From Mixophyes australis (Eukaryota; Chordata; Amphibia; Anura; Limnodynastidae), in assembly GCA_036250195.1 (NCBI GenBank), contig JAVHZZ010000006.1, forward strand, positions 167,482,424-167,546,423: a DNA stretch of 64,000 nt, read 5' to 3'. Position numbers and translations under genes: made by a program. The notes under the pieces were generated by a model. The model ran no database searches. It was given only the letters and a program-made list of their open reading frames with translations, and was not told where the DNA came from. Positions 35,923 through 46,829 of this stretch are shown piece after piece. How positions within the stretch are numbered: the first letter of the stretch is position 1; every line of letters begins with the position of its first letter.

Positions 35923-37157
35923 TTGTTTATTACTCAAAACAGTATACAAAATATATCAGACCAGTTTATCACACGTACCATTGGAAATTTCATTAACGTT
36001 TATAAAAATCATGATCTGTATTTATCAAACATATGAGAAACAACGGGTTATATACAATATAATTAATATTTGAAACATTATCATCAAAAGTAATCTATCC
36101 CACTATAAACAGCCTTTGATATTCCAGGCACTATATTAAAGAAATCCATCAACAAACAAAATTGATATGCTGATCGAATTTACTAACTAATAGAGGACAC
36201 GTTTAGTCCATTTGCTTTTAGATATAAAATGGTTCATTATATCACTGTTGCCGTGGCGAGATTATAAAATACATGCTCAATTACTATACGACCTTTCATT
36301 GATGAAACCATTTAACTGGCATTAGCGTGAATATATAGGGTTGACTACCCAACAACATACAGGGATAACATACCATACTATCGAGAACCTTTTTCAACTC
36401 ATACTAATATTATGGATTGTACTTACCTGATTTATGTGGCACATCGAAGTATATCCCAATTTTATTAGGACGTGGCACAAGATCAAATAAGGTGGTCTGA
36501 CATCACTGATTATATCACAGACTATCTCATTTAAAATAACTCTAATCAGTATCCTTCAATAGATTTTAATACAAATGCGTGTATAAACGAATAACTTAAT
36601 ATCATGGGATTTCTGACACAGGCCTTTTAGCATTAGAGAAGATTATTGGCATACGATATAAGAACTACCCTTATGACAGATATTAGCGACATATGTTAGA
36701 TGCACATTGCATATTTCACGGATTTATATGCTGCAACAATGTTACTGCTATACTGATATGCCACATTTATGTTACAATTGCAACGGGAATTGCAACTAGT
36801 TCACAATCTTGTGCTAACTATTCTTTATAGGAGCAGTTCATGTGAATGGAATATATTATATATTGAATCCTTATTCAATTTGAGTATTTAACGTATCATT
36901 TTGACAACAACTACATAGCCTGAGCTTTCACACTTTCTTACTTGGTTTTAATATTTTGCTGTTTAGGTTTTTAATTATTATTAATAAAATAGATTTTATT
37001 TGTGTGTCAATTAATTTATATCTAAGACCATAGGCACTATTGTAGATTTAGGGGTAAATGCCACATTTCCATTTGCATCTGTATCGATAGAACTAGATAT
37101 ATTGTTATTAGGTGTGCCTCCAACAGTTAGTGTATTTTCTTTCTCTCCTATCCTATT
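35923..37157. mobile_element. 1.2-kb insertion with 16-bp flanking repeat
   Basis: TGGGTTGTCCATAAAA occurs at 35907-35922 and again at 37158-37173, with no terminal inverted repeats between. That is the footprint expected of target-primed retrotransposition. The insert is AT-rich with no frame I recognise. Read on the minus strand it ends ...GAGTAATAAACAA, which includes AATAAA, so a minus orientation is possible. A LINE or Penelope 3' fragment would fit; the family is unknown. Confidence 0.6.
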
Positions 37158-37173
37158 TGGGTTGTCCATAAAA

Positions 37174-38544
37174 AACACAAGGAGTCTGGAGTTCTATTGA
37201 TTAAATTAACTTCTACTTATGGAATAGTAAGACAAAATTGGGTGCTCTACAAATGAGTAGTAATTTTCTGCATGATACAAGTGTATAAGACCATATGTTC
37301 AGTTCCCTCTCTAGTCTACTTGCCCCCTTGAAAGAAAGTTATTCTACATTAGATTAACATTATGCACTTTGCATTCTTTCCCTATGCTGGATGGCTCAGA
37401 TGTGAACCCCTGATATCTAATTGCCTTTTAAATGCCAGCATTTCTGAACACAAGCAGCATAATAATACCTGTAAAATAGCAAATGTGCTGAGGACTTAGC
37501 AAAGATTTAGCCTGTAATTGCTGTTAGACATCTAATGACCATCCGGTACAGTGTCTAATGGTTGTCTGCTGCTATACACTCGCAATCCCGAAGCTCAGTA
37601 CAATAGCACAAACACTTCCAGCTTCAGTTTTCAAGAATCCCCAGGGAGTGGGATCAGCAGTAGAGCCACTGACAGTTCCACCTGTTCTAGTGATGGAATC
37701 AAATGTCAGCGTGTGAAGTTATACAAGGAACTTGTAATGTAAGTGTGTACTGCTCGAGGCCTGGAATAGGGATATGGGGAACAATGAGGACTGTATATAC
37801 CATATAGGCAGCGCTGTTCGATGGGCAGCATAGAAATGTTTTATGTAAAATGTTCATATTACATTTTATCTTGCTGTTTATTCCCTGCCATATGATTTTC
37901 CATTCAAGGAATGCAACATGCCTGTATAGATTACCACAAGAGTGGTATTTTTATGGCAATGAGGAAATGGTACAAATAATTTTTTGCCTTTAGTATATTC
38001 TGCATTTATGTGGTAGTCATAATGAACAAGGCCATGCCACAGATTGCTATTCATTTACTTAATGTAAAATTTTCATCTGTACACATTGTAAGCAGCCTTA
38101 TTGTGAGCTGAGCTAATATTCACGAACTTGCAGCCAATCAACTAAAAAAAAGTCAGTGACATCATGTCTCAGTGGTATCATTGGTTCCTATTAAAATGGT
38201 AGGCTGAATATTGGTTCAGTCAACAGAATGGCTGCCATATATGTGCTGTGACACTTGAATTGGGCACTTTAGCAACATGTTAACAATATCTTACTATAAT
38301 TTACTTGTACCATTGCTTCATGTTTCAGTGTTTGTTTTCGGAACCCCACAGATTATGTATTGTGAGACCATTTACTAAAGTACTTTTTGTATGTTATAAT
38401 ATTTGCTTCTACAAGCAGGGACCCACACTGTGTTCTAGGCATTTCAAATATGTGTCAATTCAAGCTAGTCGGTGTATTCATAGGATCAGTTGTCTACATG
38501 AGGCATTGTAAGGAGATTTCAGTAGGTGAGCCCATACTATATTA
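37174..38544. other. unassigned DNA
   Basis: No gene or bounded repeat is seen. Confidence 0.5.
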
Positions 38545-38766
38545 CATACCTCCCAACATGTCAACTGGACAGGGGGCATGGTCACGTCACAATGGGGTGT
38601 GTGGCGACACACCCAGAGATCTGCCTAGCTCTTTAAAGCACTAGTCTGCCCATTAGAAATTTCCCTTCTCCAAACGTTTCTACCTGTGGGAGAAACATGT
38701 CCCCGGACAGGACACATCCCTAAAATCGGGACTATCCTGCTGAAATTGGGATGGTTGGGAGTTATG
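38545..38766. mobile_element. CATACCTCCC-family MITE
   Basis: The ends CATACCTCCCAACATGTC and the complement of CATAACTCCCAACCATCCC are flanked by ATATTA and GTATTA, matching the 6-bp duplication size of the copy at 34103. It lies only 27 bp left of the duplicated target bases of hAT element B. Confidence 0.65.
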
Positions 38767-38973
38767 GTATTATACTGGGTAGATTATATGTGTCTTCTGA
38801 TTAGAGATGGGCGGGCTCGGTTCCCTGAGAACCGAACCCACCCGAACTTTGCCTAACCAAGTACCGAGCCGAGCAGGCTCGGTACTCTCCCGCCTGCTCA
38901 GAATCCAAATTGAGGCCGAACATCATCGTGACATCGTCGGATCTCAGACTCGGTTCTCGCGATACTTGGAAAT

Positions 38974-38981
38974 TATAAATA
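38974..38981 (+). promoter_or_regulatory. TATA box of hAT element B
   Basis: TATAAATA lies 368 bp before the transposase ATG at 39342. TCTCGCGA stands just upstream (38955-38962). The same order is found in element C. Confidence 0.55.
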
Positions 38982-39119
38982 CACGTCTCCACAGCAATCC
39001 ATCGCCATTTGACAGAGGGAGAGAGCAGGGTGTAGTCACAGGCTGGTTAGAGCAGGGACAGAGAATACAATTCTGATTCCAATTCTGATAACAATCGATA
39101 GAGGAGTCTTTTTTCAATA

Positions 39120-39335
39120 TTTGGCACTACAAGTGCTTTGGGGTGTCCCCCATTCTTTTGCATTAATATTTCTGGCTGTCAAAAGTACTATCTGTCAGCA
39201 GATTTAAAATATAATATTTAGCACTCACAAGTGCTTTTTGGGTGTCCCCCATTCTTTTGCATTAATATTTCTGGCTGTCAAAAGTACTATTTGTCAGTAG
39301 TATCAAACAATTTGTAGCACTACAAGTGCGTTGGG
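39120..39335 (+). repeat. two diverged 100-bp leader units (element B)
   Basis: Two units of about 105 bp contain GGGGTGTCCCCCATTCTTTTGC, TTTCTGGCTGTCAAAAGTAC and CTGTCAGCAG or TTGTCAGTAG. A partial third unit runs into the start codon. They correspond to the 24-unit array of element C. Confidence 0.85.
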
Positions 39336-39341
39336 CTCATA

Positions 39342-39980
39342 ATGGATTCTAAGCAGTCCACATATGAGCAGAATCAGCAACCAGGTTCTGTCACCAGTCC
39401 TGATGGTAGTGTTCCCAGTATGTCATCTGGGAAAGGTGATGTCAAACTACACAGTCTTTTGAAATCAGTCAAAAAAACACACACCCAATTTTTTTTTACT
39501 GTGTTGAAGCCCAAAAGAAGTGTAACTGAGGAAAAGTTAAGTGCCGATAAAAAAAAAATTGCCAACATGCCATTCTATACACGAAGTGGCAAAGAGAGAA
39601 TGAGGCCTTCACCTTTGTCTATTAGTGGCAGATCAAAAAATGTTATCGAGCCTACAAGTGGTGCACAACTACTGTTACGCGTGAAAGCCAAGCTGCAAGA
39701 AAACAGTTAGGCATTAGAGGATAATGTATGCTCTGAATCAGAAATGACACCAATCCCTGGGGAGAGTCCATCCACCAGTGGTATGTTTAATCGTGAGCAT
39801 TCTGTTAGTGACAGTGTACCCATAAAGAAGGTTCCTTTCAGCAGTTCTGCTGATGTGTGCCTTAACAGCCCGAGTGTAGTCGGTGATACACCAATTGAGG
39901 ATGCCACTTTTGAATTAGAAGAGGAGGAGGGGGAGATTTGTGTAGGCGACGAAGGCACTAATGATGATGTTGATGATTAT
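39342..39980 (+). pseudogene. hAT transposase N-terminus (element B), broken
   Basis: The frame opens MDSKQSTY and follows the C transposase closely through the basic KKKIANMPFYTRSGKERMRPSP block. It hits TAG at 39708-39710, where C has GAG, then continues in the same frame to the acidic linker (EEEEGEICVGDEG). At about 39981 the sequence switches to the 106-bp tandem repeat, so the BED finger, catalytic domain and dimerisation region are absent. Confidence 0.85.
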
Positions 39981-40385
39981 GATGCAGACAGATACCAAAT
40001 TGCCTTTCTCAATTTCTATTTATATTCTAGACTCTATAACGGCTGAATAGTTTACTATTTTACTCCTAGTGGAGAGGGGGTCTGATGCAGACAGATACCA
40101 AACTACCTTGGTCCATTTATTTTTACTTTCTAACTCCACAGTCTATGCAGGCTGCTTTTTTTCTATTCAACTACAAGTGAAGGGCGGGGGGGCATAGATA
40201 GCCACCAAACTACCGTGGTCCATTTATTTTTACTTTCTAATTCCACAGTCTATGCAGGCTGCTTTTTTTCTATTCAACTACAAGTGGAGGGCGGGGGGGC
40301 ATAGATAGCCACCAAGCTACCGTGGTCCATTTATTTTTACTTTCTAATTCCACAGTCTATGCAGGCTGCTTTTTTACTATTTACT
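39981..40385. repeat. ~106-bp tandem array replacing the transposase body
   Basis: TTGGTCCATTTATTTTTACT recurs at 40109, 40215 and 40322, with a more diverged first unit from 39981 that starts GATGCAGACAGATACCAAA. Units end with CTATGCAGGCTGCTTTTTT...CTACAAGTG. Confidence 0.8.
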
Positions 40386-40753
40386 ATTTTTTACTATACT
40401 TTTTTACTATTTGGGTGTAATATATACCCAAAGACGATGGCTGCATTGCCAATAGGCAAAGATGAGGAGGAAGACAACCAGGTTTGTATGGAGAATAAAG
40501 GACGGCCTACCAGGGATTAAACTGTTTTCTTCCTAATTTATTAGCTTTAGAATTACCTTACTTATCCAAGAAACAGGTGGAGCACTAAATTAGGTTATGT
40601 TATGCACAAAAACATTGATTTTTAAACAAAATTGCAAAACAAAACCAAAACACGCAAGGGCGGTTTTGCAAAATCAAAACCAAAACACGAAGGTAATCCA
40701 GATCCAAAAACAAAACCAAAACACGGGGGTCAGTGAGCATCTCTACTTTTGAT

Positions 40754-41796
40754 TATTTACGTAGAGTAAAGGTCATGTACAAAATCCCAAAAAATGTGGA
40801 CCCACATTGCCTTTCTGATTGCGTAAATGCAGCTATTTATAAACCAACTTTTATATTTTTCTCCTAAAATATTGCTCGATTTAGCTTACTATATATCTAA
40901 AATTAATCCTGAGTGCGAAGAGACATCAGGGCATGTTTAACTTTATACCCTATGTGTGTTAGAATGTTTTGATTACATAGGTCACAGTGGGCATAGTACC
41001 GCCTGGAAGTTGCAAAATGTGTCTCAAGCATAGTCCTGATCTCAGCCACCTCAGAACACATGAGAAAACACGTCCTTTTATTTGGAGAGAAAAATGTGCA
41101 TTCTCAACCCCTTTATTGCATTTATACAACCTTGTCAGGCAAAACAAAATCTGACTTTTGCGAAGGTGAAGAGTAAAAAACAATATCTGGTAAAACAGTT
41201 TGTTTGTTTTTCAGAAACCTTTACTTTAAGGGGTTTATCAAGTAGACATGGGAGTTGCACTTCCGTGAAGTCAGAGGAAAAGGAATCTTTTGTTCGTTAT
41301 AACACAAAGCTTTCTAATTGCTTTCTCTTAAATTCACTTGCTTTGATTTCAGTGTGCAGTTGTTTGCAATAGATTTACAGCTGAGAATTTTAATTAAACG
41401 GAGTCCATGGAACTGATTATATCTTGGCAAGCTGAATAGGCAAGAATGAAATAAGTGACTTTCTAAAACTGGATTTTGTTATTGAACAAAATATTATCGT
41501 AGCCAATAGGACACCAGTGATTCATTAAGTTCTTATCTGTGAAGGAAAAACACATATTAGTGAAATCTGGAGATTCATAAAACTTTCATATGCTGATTGT
41601 ATTTTTAGCAACTAATGGAAATGCAAGGTGTCCACTAAGTCATCGGTTCTGGGGTCCTATGGGAACTATTTGAAAAGAAATCACACATTTATGCAGAAGA
41701 CTCATTCATATTTAAATACCCAGCAGCTCGATAGACTGTTATGAGTTTGTGAAGTTTTTTCAATTGACCTCACCCTAACCACCATTATAAAAGTTG
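40754..41796. other. unassigned DNA
   Basis: No gene or bounded repeat is seen. Confidence 0.5.
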
Positions 41797-42040
41797 TTGC
41801 AAATTTTAAAGTTTTAAAAAGTTTCATGGAAATATGAAGAGCCAGGGGATTTTGTATTATTTTATTCTGATGTTAGTAGTCTTTAACCGAATTCTATCAG
41901 CTTATATCAGCTTTTGCTGAGAAAGCTACAGCCAGTGGAGTAGCTGCAATTTTAAAAAGAGAATTTTTTTTTTTTTTTACCATTTAGTATACATTACATT
42001 ATATATATTTTTTTTGTTCTAAAAAATAAATAGAGCCGCA
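41797..42040. repeat. dispersed repeat, first of two local copies
   Basis: About 240 bp match 43803-44047, sharing TTATTCTGATGTTAGTAGTC, AGCTACAGCC-type and GTAGCTGCAATT(T/C)TAAAAAG blocks. The family and the ends are not identified. Confidence 0.6.
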
Positions 42041-43360
42041 GTTGAGTTTAGCCAGTACCACTCCCTTTTCCAAACTAACAGATCAACATGCACTGACGTT
42101 TACTGAAGTATCAGAGAAGTGCAGGTATGTATATTATGATTGGTGGCTATCTCGGATACTGGGCTCCAGTCAATCTGCATGTTGGGTGCAGAAGATGTGA
42201 CAGCAAATCTTATTTGTGAATAGTGTTATTTAATTCTCTTTAGTTCTATAAATATAAATGGTCCATTTTTCTTTTTCAATTGTTCGTAGCATTCATAAGT
42301 GTTAGGAACAAGTTATTTAAGGACATAGGTTGGGTTTCAGAATTTTAAGAATGCCTAAGTCATCAGTCTAGGATAAGTTCTTTGAGTTCCACTGAACGTT
42401 TAGAATAATCCCTTGAGGTACCTAAATATTTCTGGAGAAATGTGACTCTTTATTCTTTGCTCGATTTTTGCATTGTCCTTCACATAACTCAGTGTCCAAC
42501 AGCTGTTAATGTATACTTAGCACATGGCAACAGAGATTCATGTGCTGTACCAACTAAAGCCTCCACCTGGTCATTTCATCATTAGTGTAGGAACAATTTA
42601 TTTTATAAGTAACAGTCTGGCAAATTTCAAGTTTCCTGAATATCAATCATTCGTGGTTTCAAATTGGTTCTCGAAGTTGGGTTTCAGAATTCAGAATAAA
42701 ATTGTTTTTTAAAATATCTTTTTTGAAAAAACCAAATCGAGATTTTTTTTTAACGATAACAACAAATTCAACAAATTTATATTACAAACAAAATTTTATA
42801 CCTTTAAAACATTTTTTGAAATACATTTTTATTCAAACCATTCTTAAGAGATTAATGACAACAATGAGAATCGATTTGCCAAAATTAGAACTAATGAATT
42901 GTTACTGAAAATCATAATTTAAGATGCTCATTTCTGCTTACATTCTTAAAGGTGTTGTATACTCCCCCAGTGATAAAGGCTGATCACTGTTTTAAATAGT
43001 GATTGGCCAGGGAAACCTTTGAAAGGGATTGGTGTCCAGGCCAGAGAAGTCAGATTATGACTGGATGGTTGACAGCAGTGGCCGCTAATCACTTACTGCT
43101 TTCACATCCATATTATGTGACATCCCTTTCACCATAGAACACTCCTGTTCAAATTTCTCCTGGGCTGATAGCTATCAAAATCCGAGGGGATGGGGGGTAC
43201 CCTGTCTGCTAGTACCTAAAGCCACAAACATTTAATTATAGAATAACTGATAGCACTAACCAGGTGGCTGGTTCTCTGACATCATGCCCTTCTTTGTTAT
43301 TGTTTATATTCAATTCACTCTATAAAGGATTTGCTGGCACTGTGTTTACTGAGAGAAAGA
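42041..43360. other. unassigned DNA
   Basis: No gene is recognised. Confidence 0.5.
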
Positions 43361-44155
43361 GTGCCTGATTTATTAAGGCACACAAAACGAATATATTGTT
43401 TGTTTCTTTAAAAATGCACGTACTTCGGTTATACGCACGTCCTCATTCTGCAAGGAGCGGATCTGAAGATACGGCTCTTGTTGATTACGGGCCTAAGTAC
43501 GCTCTGGTCTAGCAGACAACACACTGCAGGATATGTCCATCACATACGTGGAATTTAGAGTCCCAAATGAACACCCAAAAACTAACAAACATTCAATTAA
43601 TGTCACCTGTTAGCACTAATACCAGACCTGTAGCTGGTGCAAGTGACACATCAGAAAAACACGTAACTTTGAGTTGCCCAAAGCTTGAATTGGACGCTTC
43701 TGCATGAGCTTCAGCTTGGCACGCCCTTACTGTTCATTGATTACGTGCATACACCTATCCCCATTCTGCCTTTGAAATCGTAGGCTGTATGAGTGTGTCA
43801 AGTTGCTACAAGTGTTAAAGTTTTGAAATGTTTAAGGCAAATAAGAGGAGATGGTGAATGTGTATTATTATATTCTGATGTTAGTAGTCTTCTCCTGAGT
43901 TCTATCAACTTATGTCAGCTTTTAGCTGTTGAGAAACCTACAGCCGGTGAAGTAGCTGCAATTCTAAAAAGAGAAAATATTTTTTTTACCATTCAGTATA
44001 CAGTACATAATATTTTTTTTTGTGTTCTAAAGTGGATGTTGAGTTGAATGTTGTTGCGTTCACCGGTATATGCTCTGGTTCTGGGCATGCGCAGATCGAT
44101 TTAACACAAAATAACGGCATATATCATCATTGACATTCCTTATTGAATCAGGCCC
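43361..44155. mobile_element. DNA-transposon-like element with TGATTTATTAAGG ends
   Basis: The left end GTGCCTGATTTATTAAGGCA and the right end (complement GGGCCTGATTCAATAAGGAA) form an inverted repeat of about 18 bp. The enclosed sequence includes the second copy of the repeat at 41797. No transposase and no clear duplication were seen. Confidence 0.5.
43803..44047. repeat. dispersed repeat, second local copy
   Basis: It is homologous to 41797-42040 with substitutions and small gaps. It gives a frame of 84 residues that is closed in the other copy, so coding is unlikely. Confidence 0.6.
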
Positions 44156-44580
44156 TAGGTTTATAATAATATCAATCCCAAATATACTGAGAGAAAATAG
44201 GACATTTATTCTGCTACAGCTAACTCCAGATAAAAGGTGCAATGCCTAACACAATTCAGTGGGCCTATGCTTGTAGAAAACTTCCCAACTATATGGAGAG
44301 ATATACCCAAACTTTTTTCGTCTACTGTTCTCATAAAGGCTTATTTTGCTCAATACTAATCACTATTTCACTATTACCAACTGGCAGCACTTAGACAGTG
44401 TAGTTAGAGATGAGTGAAAAATTCGAGCAAGTCAAATGTTGCAGAGGAACAATGGGTAAGAAAGATATATGTAACCTAAAATAAGACACATCTCAAAGGG
44501 GTGTTCTTAACTTTCTTCTACGTGCCCTTACAATGCTGCACTTGCGCATGAACACCCTTGATCCGTTTCTCCTAGTGCAA
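44156..44580. other. unassigned DNA
   Basis: No gene or bounded repeat is seen. Confidence 0.5.
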
Positions 44581-44778
44581 CATACTTGCCCACTCTCTGG
44601 GGTAAGTCTCCCAGACTCGGAGACAGCAGGTTCTTCTCTCGCATCTTATCCACTTTACTAGAAAGTGAGCAGAATAAGAATTTCCATGATGTGATTCATG
44701 GTGAATTGTGTAATTTTGGCCTTGCCCCCACGTCATTATGATGCTTTTGCATCATTACATTGTTAGTGAGTAAGTATG
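44581..44778. mobile_element. CATACTTGCC-family MITE
   Basis: The ends CATACTTGCCCAC and the complement of CATACTTACTCAC are flanked by TAGTGCAA and AAGTGGAA (6 of 8). The interior shares CCATGA(T/C)GTGA(T/C)TCA and GATGCTTTTGCATC-like blocks with 21131-21390. Confidence 0.7.
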
Positions 44779-45572
44779 AAGTGGAAGGAGCCACAAATGT
44801 AAGATATGTGCAGTTCAAAATAATGTTGCAAGTTGTACGCAAGTGCAGTGTGAAATAGTTTACGTAAGATGCATATTTACGCTAAATCACCCTCTATATT
44901 TGCATTTTGCAGAGTTCATAGTCTATTAACATACCTGGAACAAAAATGGTCAATTCATTCTGCGGTGTATGCTTGGGATAGTACTGGGAACAATCAAAGC
45001 CACATTAAGCTTGCAAAACATTTGTGGTCAAATGCAGAATGATAAAAATATTCTACTAAGCAATTTTGAAAATTTTGCAAAATTCTATCTAATATCTAGA
45101 TTATTAGGTTTATTCGCAAATGCTAAATTGGCTAAACTAATCCTTAAATCAGGCTTTGCCTATTTAAAAAGGTTTGTTTTAGATTTTGACTTTTTTTTAA
45201 TAAACTCCTCCCAAAACTAAATATTCAGGTTATACTTAAAAAGACCACTAAACCCAATTCTTACCTGAAATGTTAAAGGGATCAACTTTGTCTGGTTGTA
45301 ACCTGATTTTCCACTATAGCTCCATTATAAAGTGAAGCATTACATCCCCTTTCCATTATGGGATCTGAAACTGACTGCAATCTCTTCCGTCTCTGTGTGC
45401 ACAGACCACATTTATCAATTCACTAGATTAGCAATGCAGATTACATTCTTTTTGAGAAATCTAGAAACCAAAACAACAAACACCAGACCAATTTTGCAAA
45501 TAAAAACAAATAAACACTAAAAGACGAGAATAGTTTTGGGGGAAAACCTCACCTCATCTCTAGTTTTACATC
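44779..45572. other. unassigned DNA
   Basis: No gene or bounded repeat is seen. Confidence 0.5.
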
Positions 45573-45575
45573 CAG

Positions 45576-45751
45576 GGGGTAAATGTATCAAGCTGAGAGT
45601 TTACTGGCGGGTTTGAAAAGTGGAGATGTTGCCTATAGCAACCAATCAGATTCTAGCTGTCATTTTGTAGAATGTACTAAAGAAATGATAGCTAGAATCT
45701 GATTGGTTTTTCAAACCCGCCGGAAAACTCTCAGCTTGATACATTTACCCC
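45576..45751. mobile_element. palindromic MITE, copy 4
   Basis: The ends GGGGTAAATGTATCAAGCTG match copy 1. CAG flanks both sides (45573-45575, 45752-45754). The right half lacks the GCTATAGGCAACATC segment present in the left half, a small internal deletion. Confidence 0.8.
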
Positions 45752-45754
45752 CAG

Positions 45755-46605
45755 GTCTTGTTCCTGCATTCCCTTGTCGGCTCTGATACATAATATTGTT
45801 CTCACAGGTTTATGCTTTACCACTGGAGCAAATGTTTCATAATAGTCTTGAACAAATTCCTGCGAGTATCTTTTGTCAAGTAGACTAGCTTTTTAACCGT
45901 CGACTTATCCATTTGCATTTGGTTTTGAGTTTATAGCCCTTAGTTTCGGCTGTTGAATGGTCCCCCCTCTACTTCCCCCCATCCGCCACAAATTTTCAGA
46001 TGTTGCTGCAACAGGAGCACCGGAAGTATGCATGTAGATACCATTGCAGTCTGGCAATGGTATCTACCATTGGGTAGGGAGGGACATGCCTTTTCACAGG
46101 CCTTGCAGCTCCTTTGCCTCAGATGGCCCACGCTGTGTTTCTTTAAATTTCACAGCTCATAAGATGTATGGGGCTGATTGGCAATTTTCTAAGTAGGCTG
46201 CTGTTATTAATCTTCTCCCTAGAGACGTCAATGTGCATCATCCGTACCTCACGAACACAGGGAGGATAATCCTAATGGTATATGTAAGAAATGTTGTAAT
46301 TGTAGCAGCTGCAGCAATTGTATACTCTAAGGATTTCTCCATAGTAATGGACAGTTGTACAAGGTCAAAGGAAATATTGTGTGCAAAACATCTAATGTGG
46401 TATACCTTTTGTGATGCCCCTATGAATCCTAATATGTGGGGATAACAATTATTGCACTGAAAACTCATCTATATGAATACCAGAGACACATACAAAAAAT
46501 ACCAAACACAGTTACTATTCTGTCAGGTTACACAGATGTACAATAGTGATCTTATAATGTTGTGAAGCCAGGGGAGCGAAACATTAAGTTAGACAGAAAG
46601 AGTTG
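45755..46605. other. unassigned DNA with a perfect 14-bp hairpin
   Basis: GTAGATACCATTGC (46034-46047) and GCAATGGTATCTAC (46054-46067) form a perfect stem with a 6-nt loop. No gene is recognised. Confidence 0.5.
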
Positions 46606-46820
46606 TGTCACAAACTGATGCTGGATGGAGGGCACTTGCTGGTGTTTATGTTACTGAACTTACAGAAGTGGATTCTAACGTGCCCCTGTTATTCACCAGG
46701 GACCCCCGCAAGGAGTTTTGGTCTTAACGTAGGTTGCGTAGGGCAATGAGAGGCTCCCGGCCGGAAGAGACAGGCGGTCATCTCTGACCAGGGAGAAGAC
46801 TGCGGAGATGGCGCCTGACA
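46606..46820 (-). repeat. 3' LTR of the gypsy remnant
   Basis: On the minus strand it starts TGTCAGGCGCCATC and ends GTTTGTGACA, giving TGTCA...TGACA termini. Just before it lies AGAGGAGGGAAA, a polypurine tract in the expected place. Its first 85 bp match 49394-49478. Confidence 0.65.
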
Positions 46821-46829
46821 GTGCGTATT

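Larger units (their letters stand above)
38802..40745 (+). mobile_element. hAT element B, internally deleted
   Basis: It starts TAGAGATGGGCGGGCTC and ends GTGAGCATCTCTA, with flanks CTTCTGAT (38794-38801) and CTTTTGAT (40746-40753), an 8-bp duplication with one mismatch. In order it holds the subterminal palindrome (38861-38885), a TATA box, two copies of the 100-bp unit, the transposase N-terminus with a stop, four 106-bp tandem units replacing the rest of the gene, and a CAAAAC-rich right end nearly identical to that of A. It is non-autonomous. Confidence 0.9.

Noticed and set aside
43793..44047. 84-residue protein with conserved-looking LAVEKPTAGEVAAILKRE
   Set aside because: The second genomic copy at 41797-42040 has stops and frameshifts at the same places, so it behaves as a repeat, not a gene.
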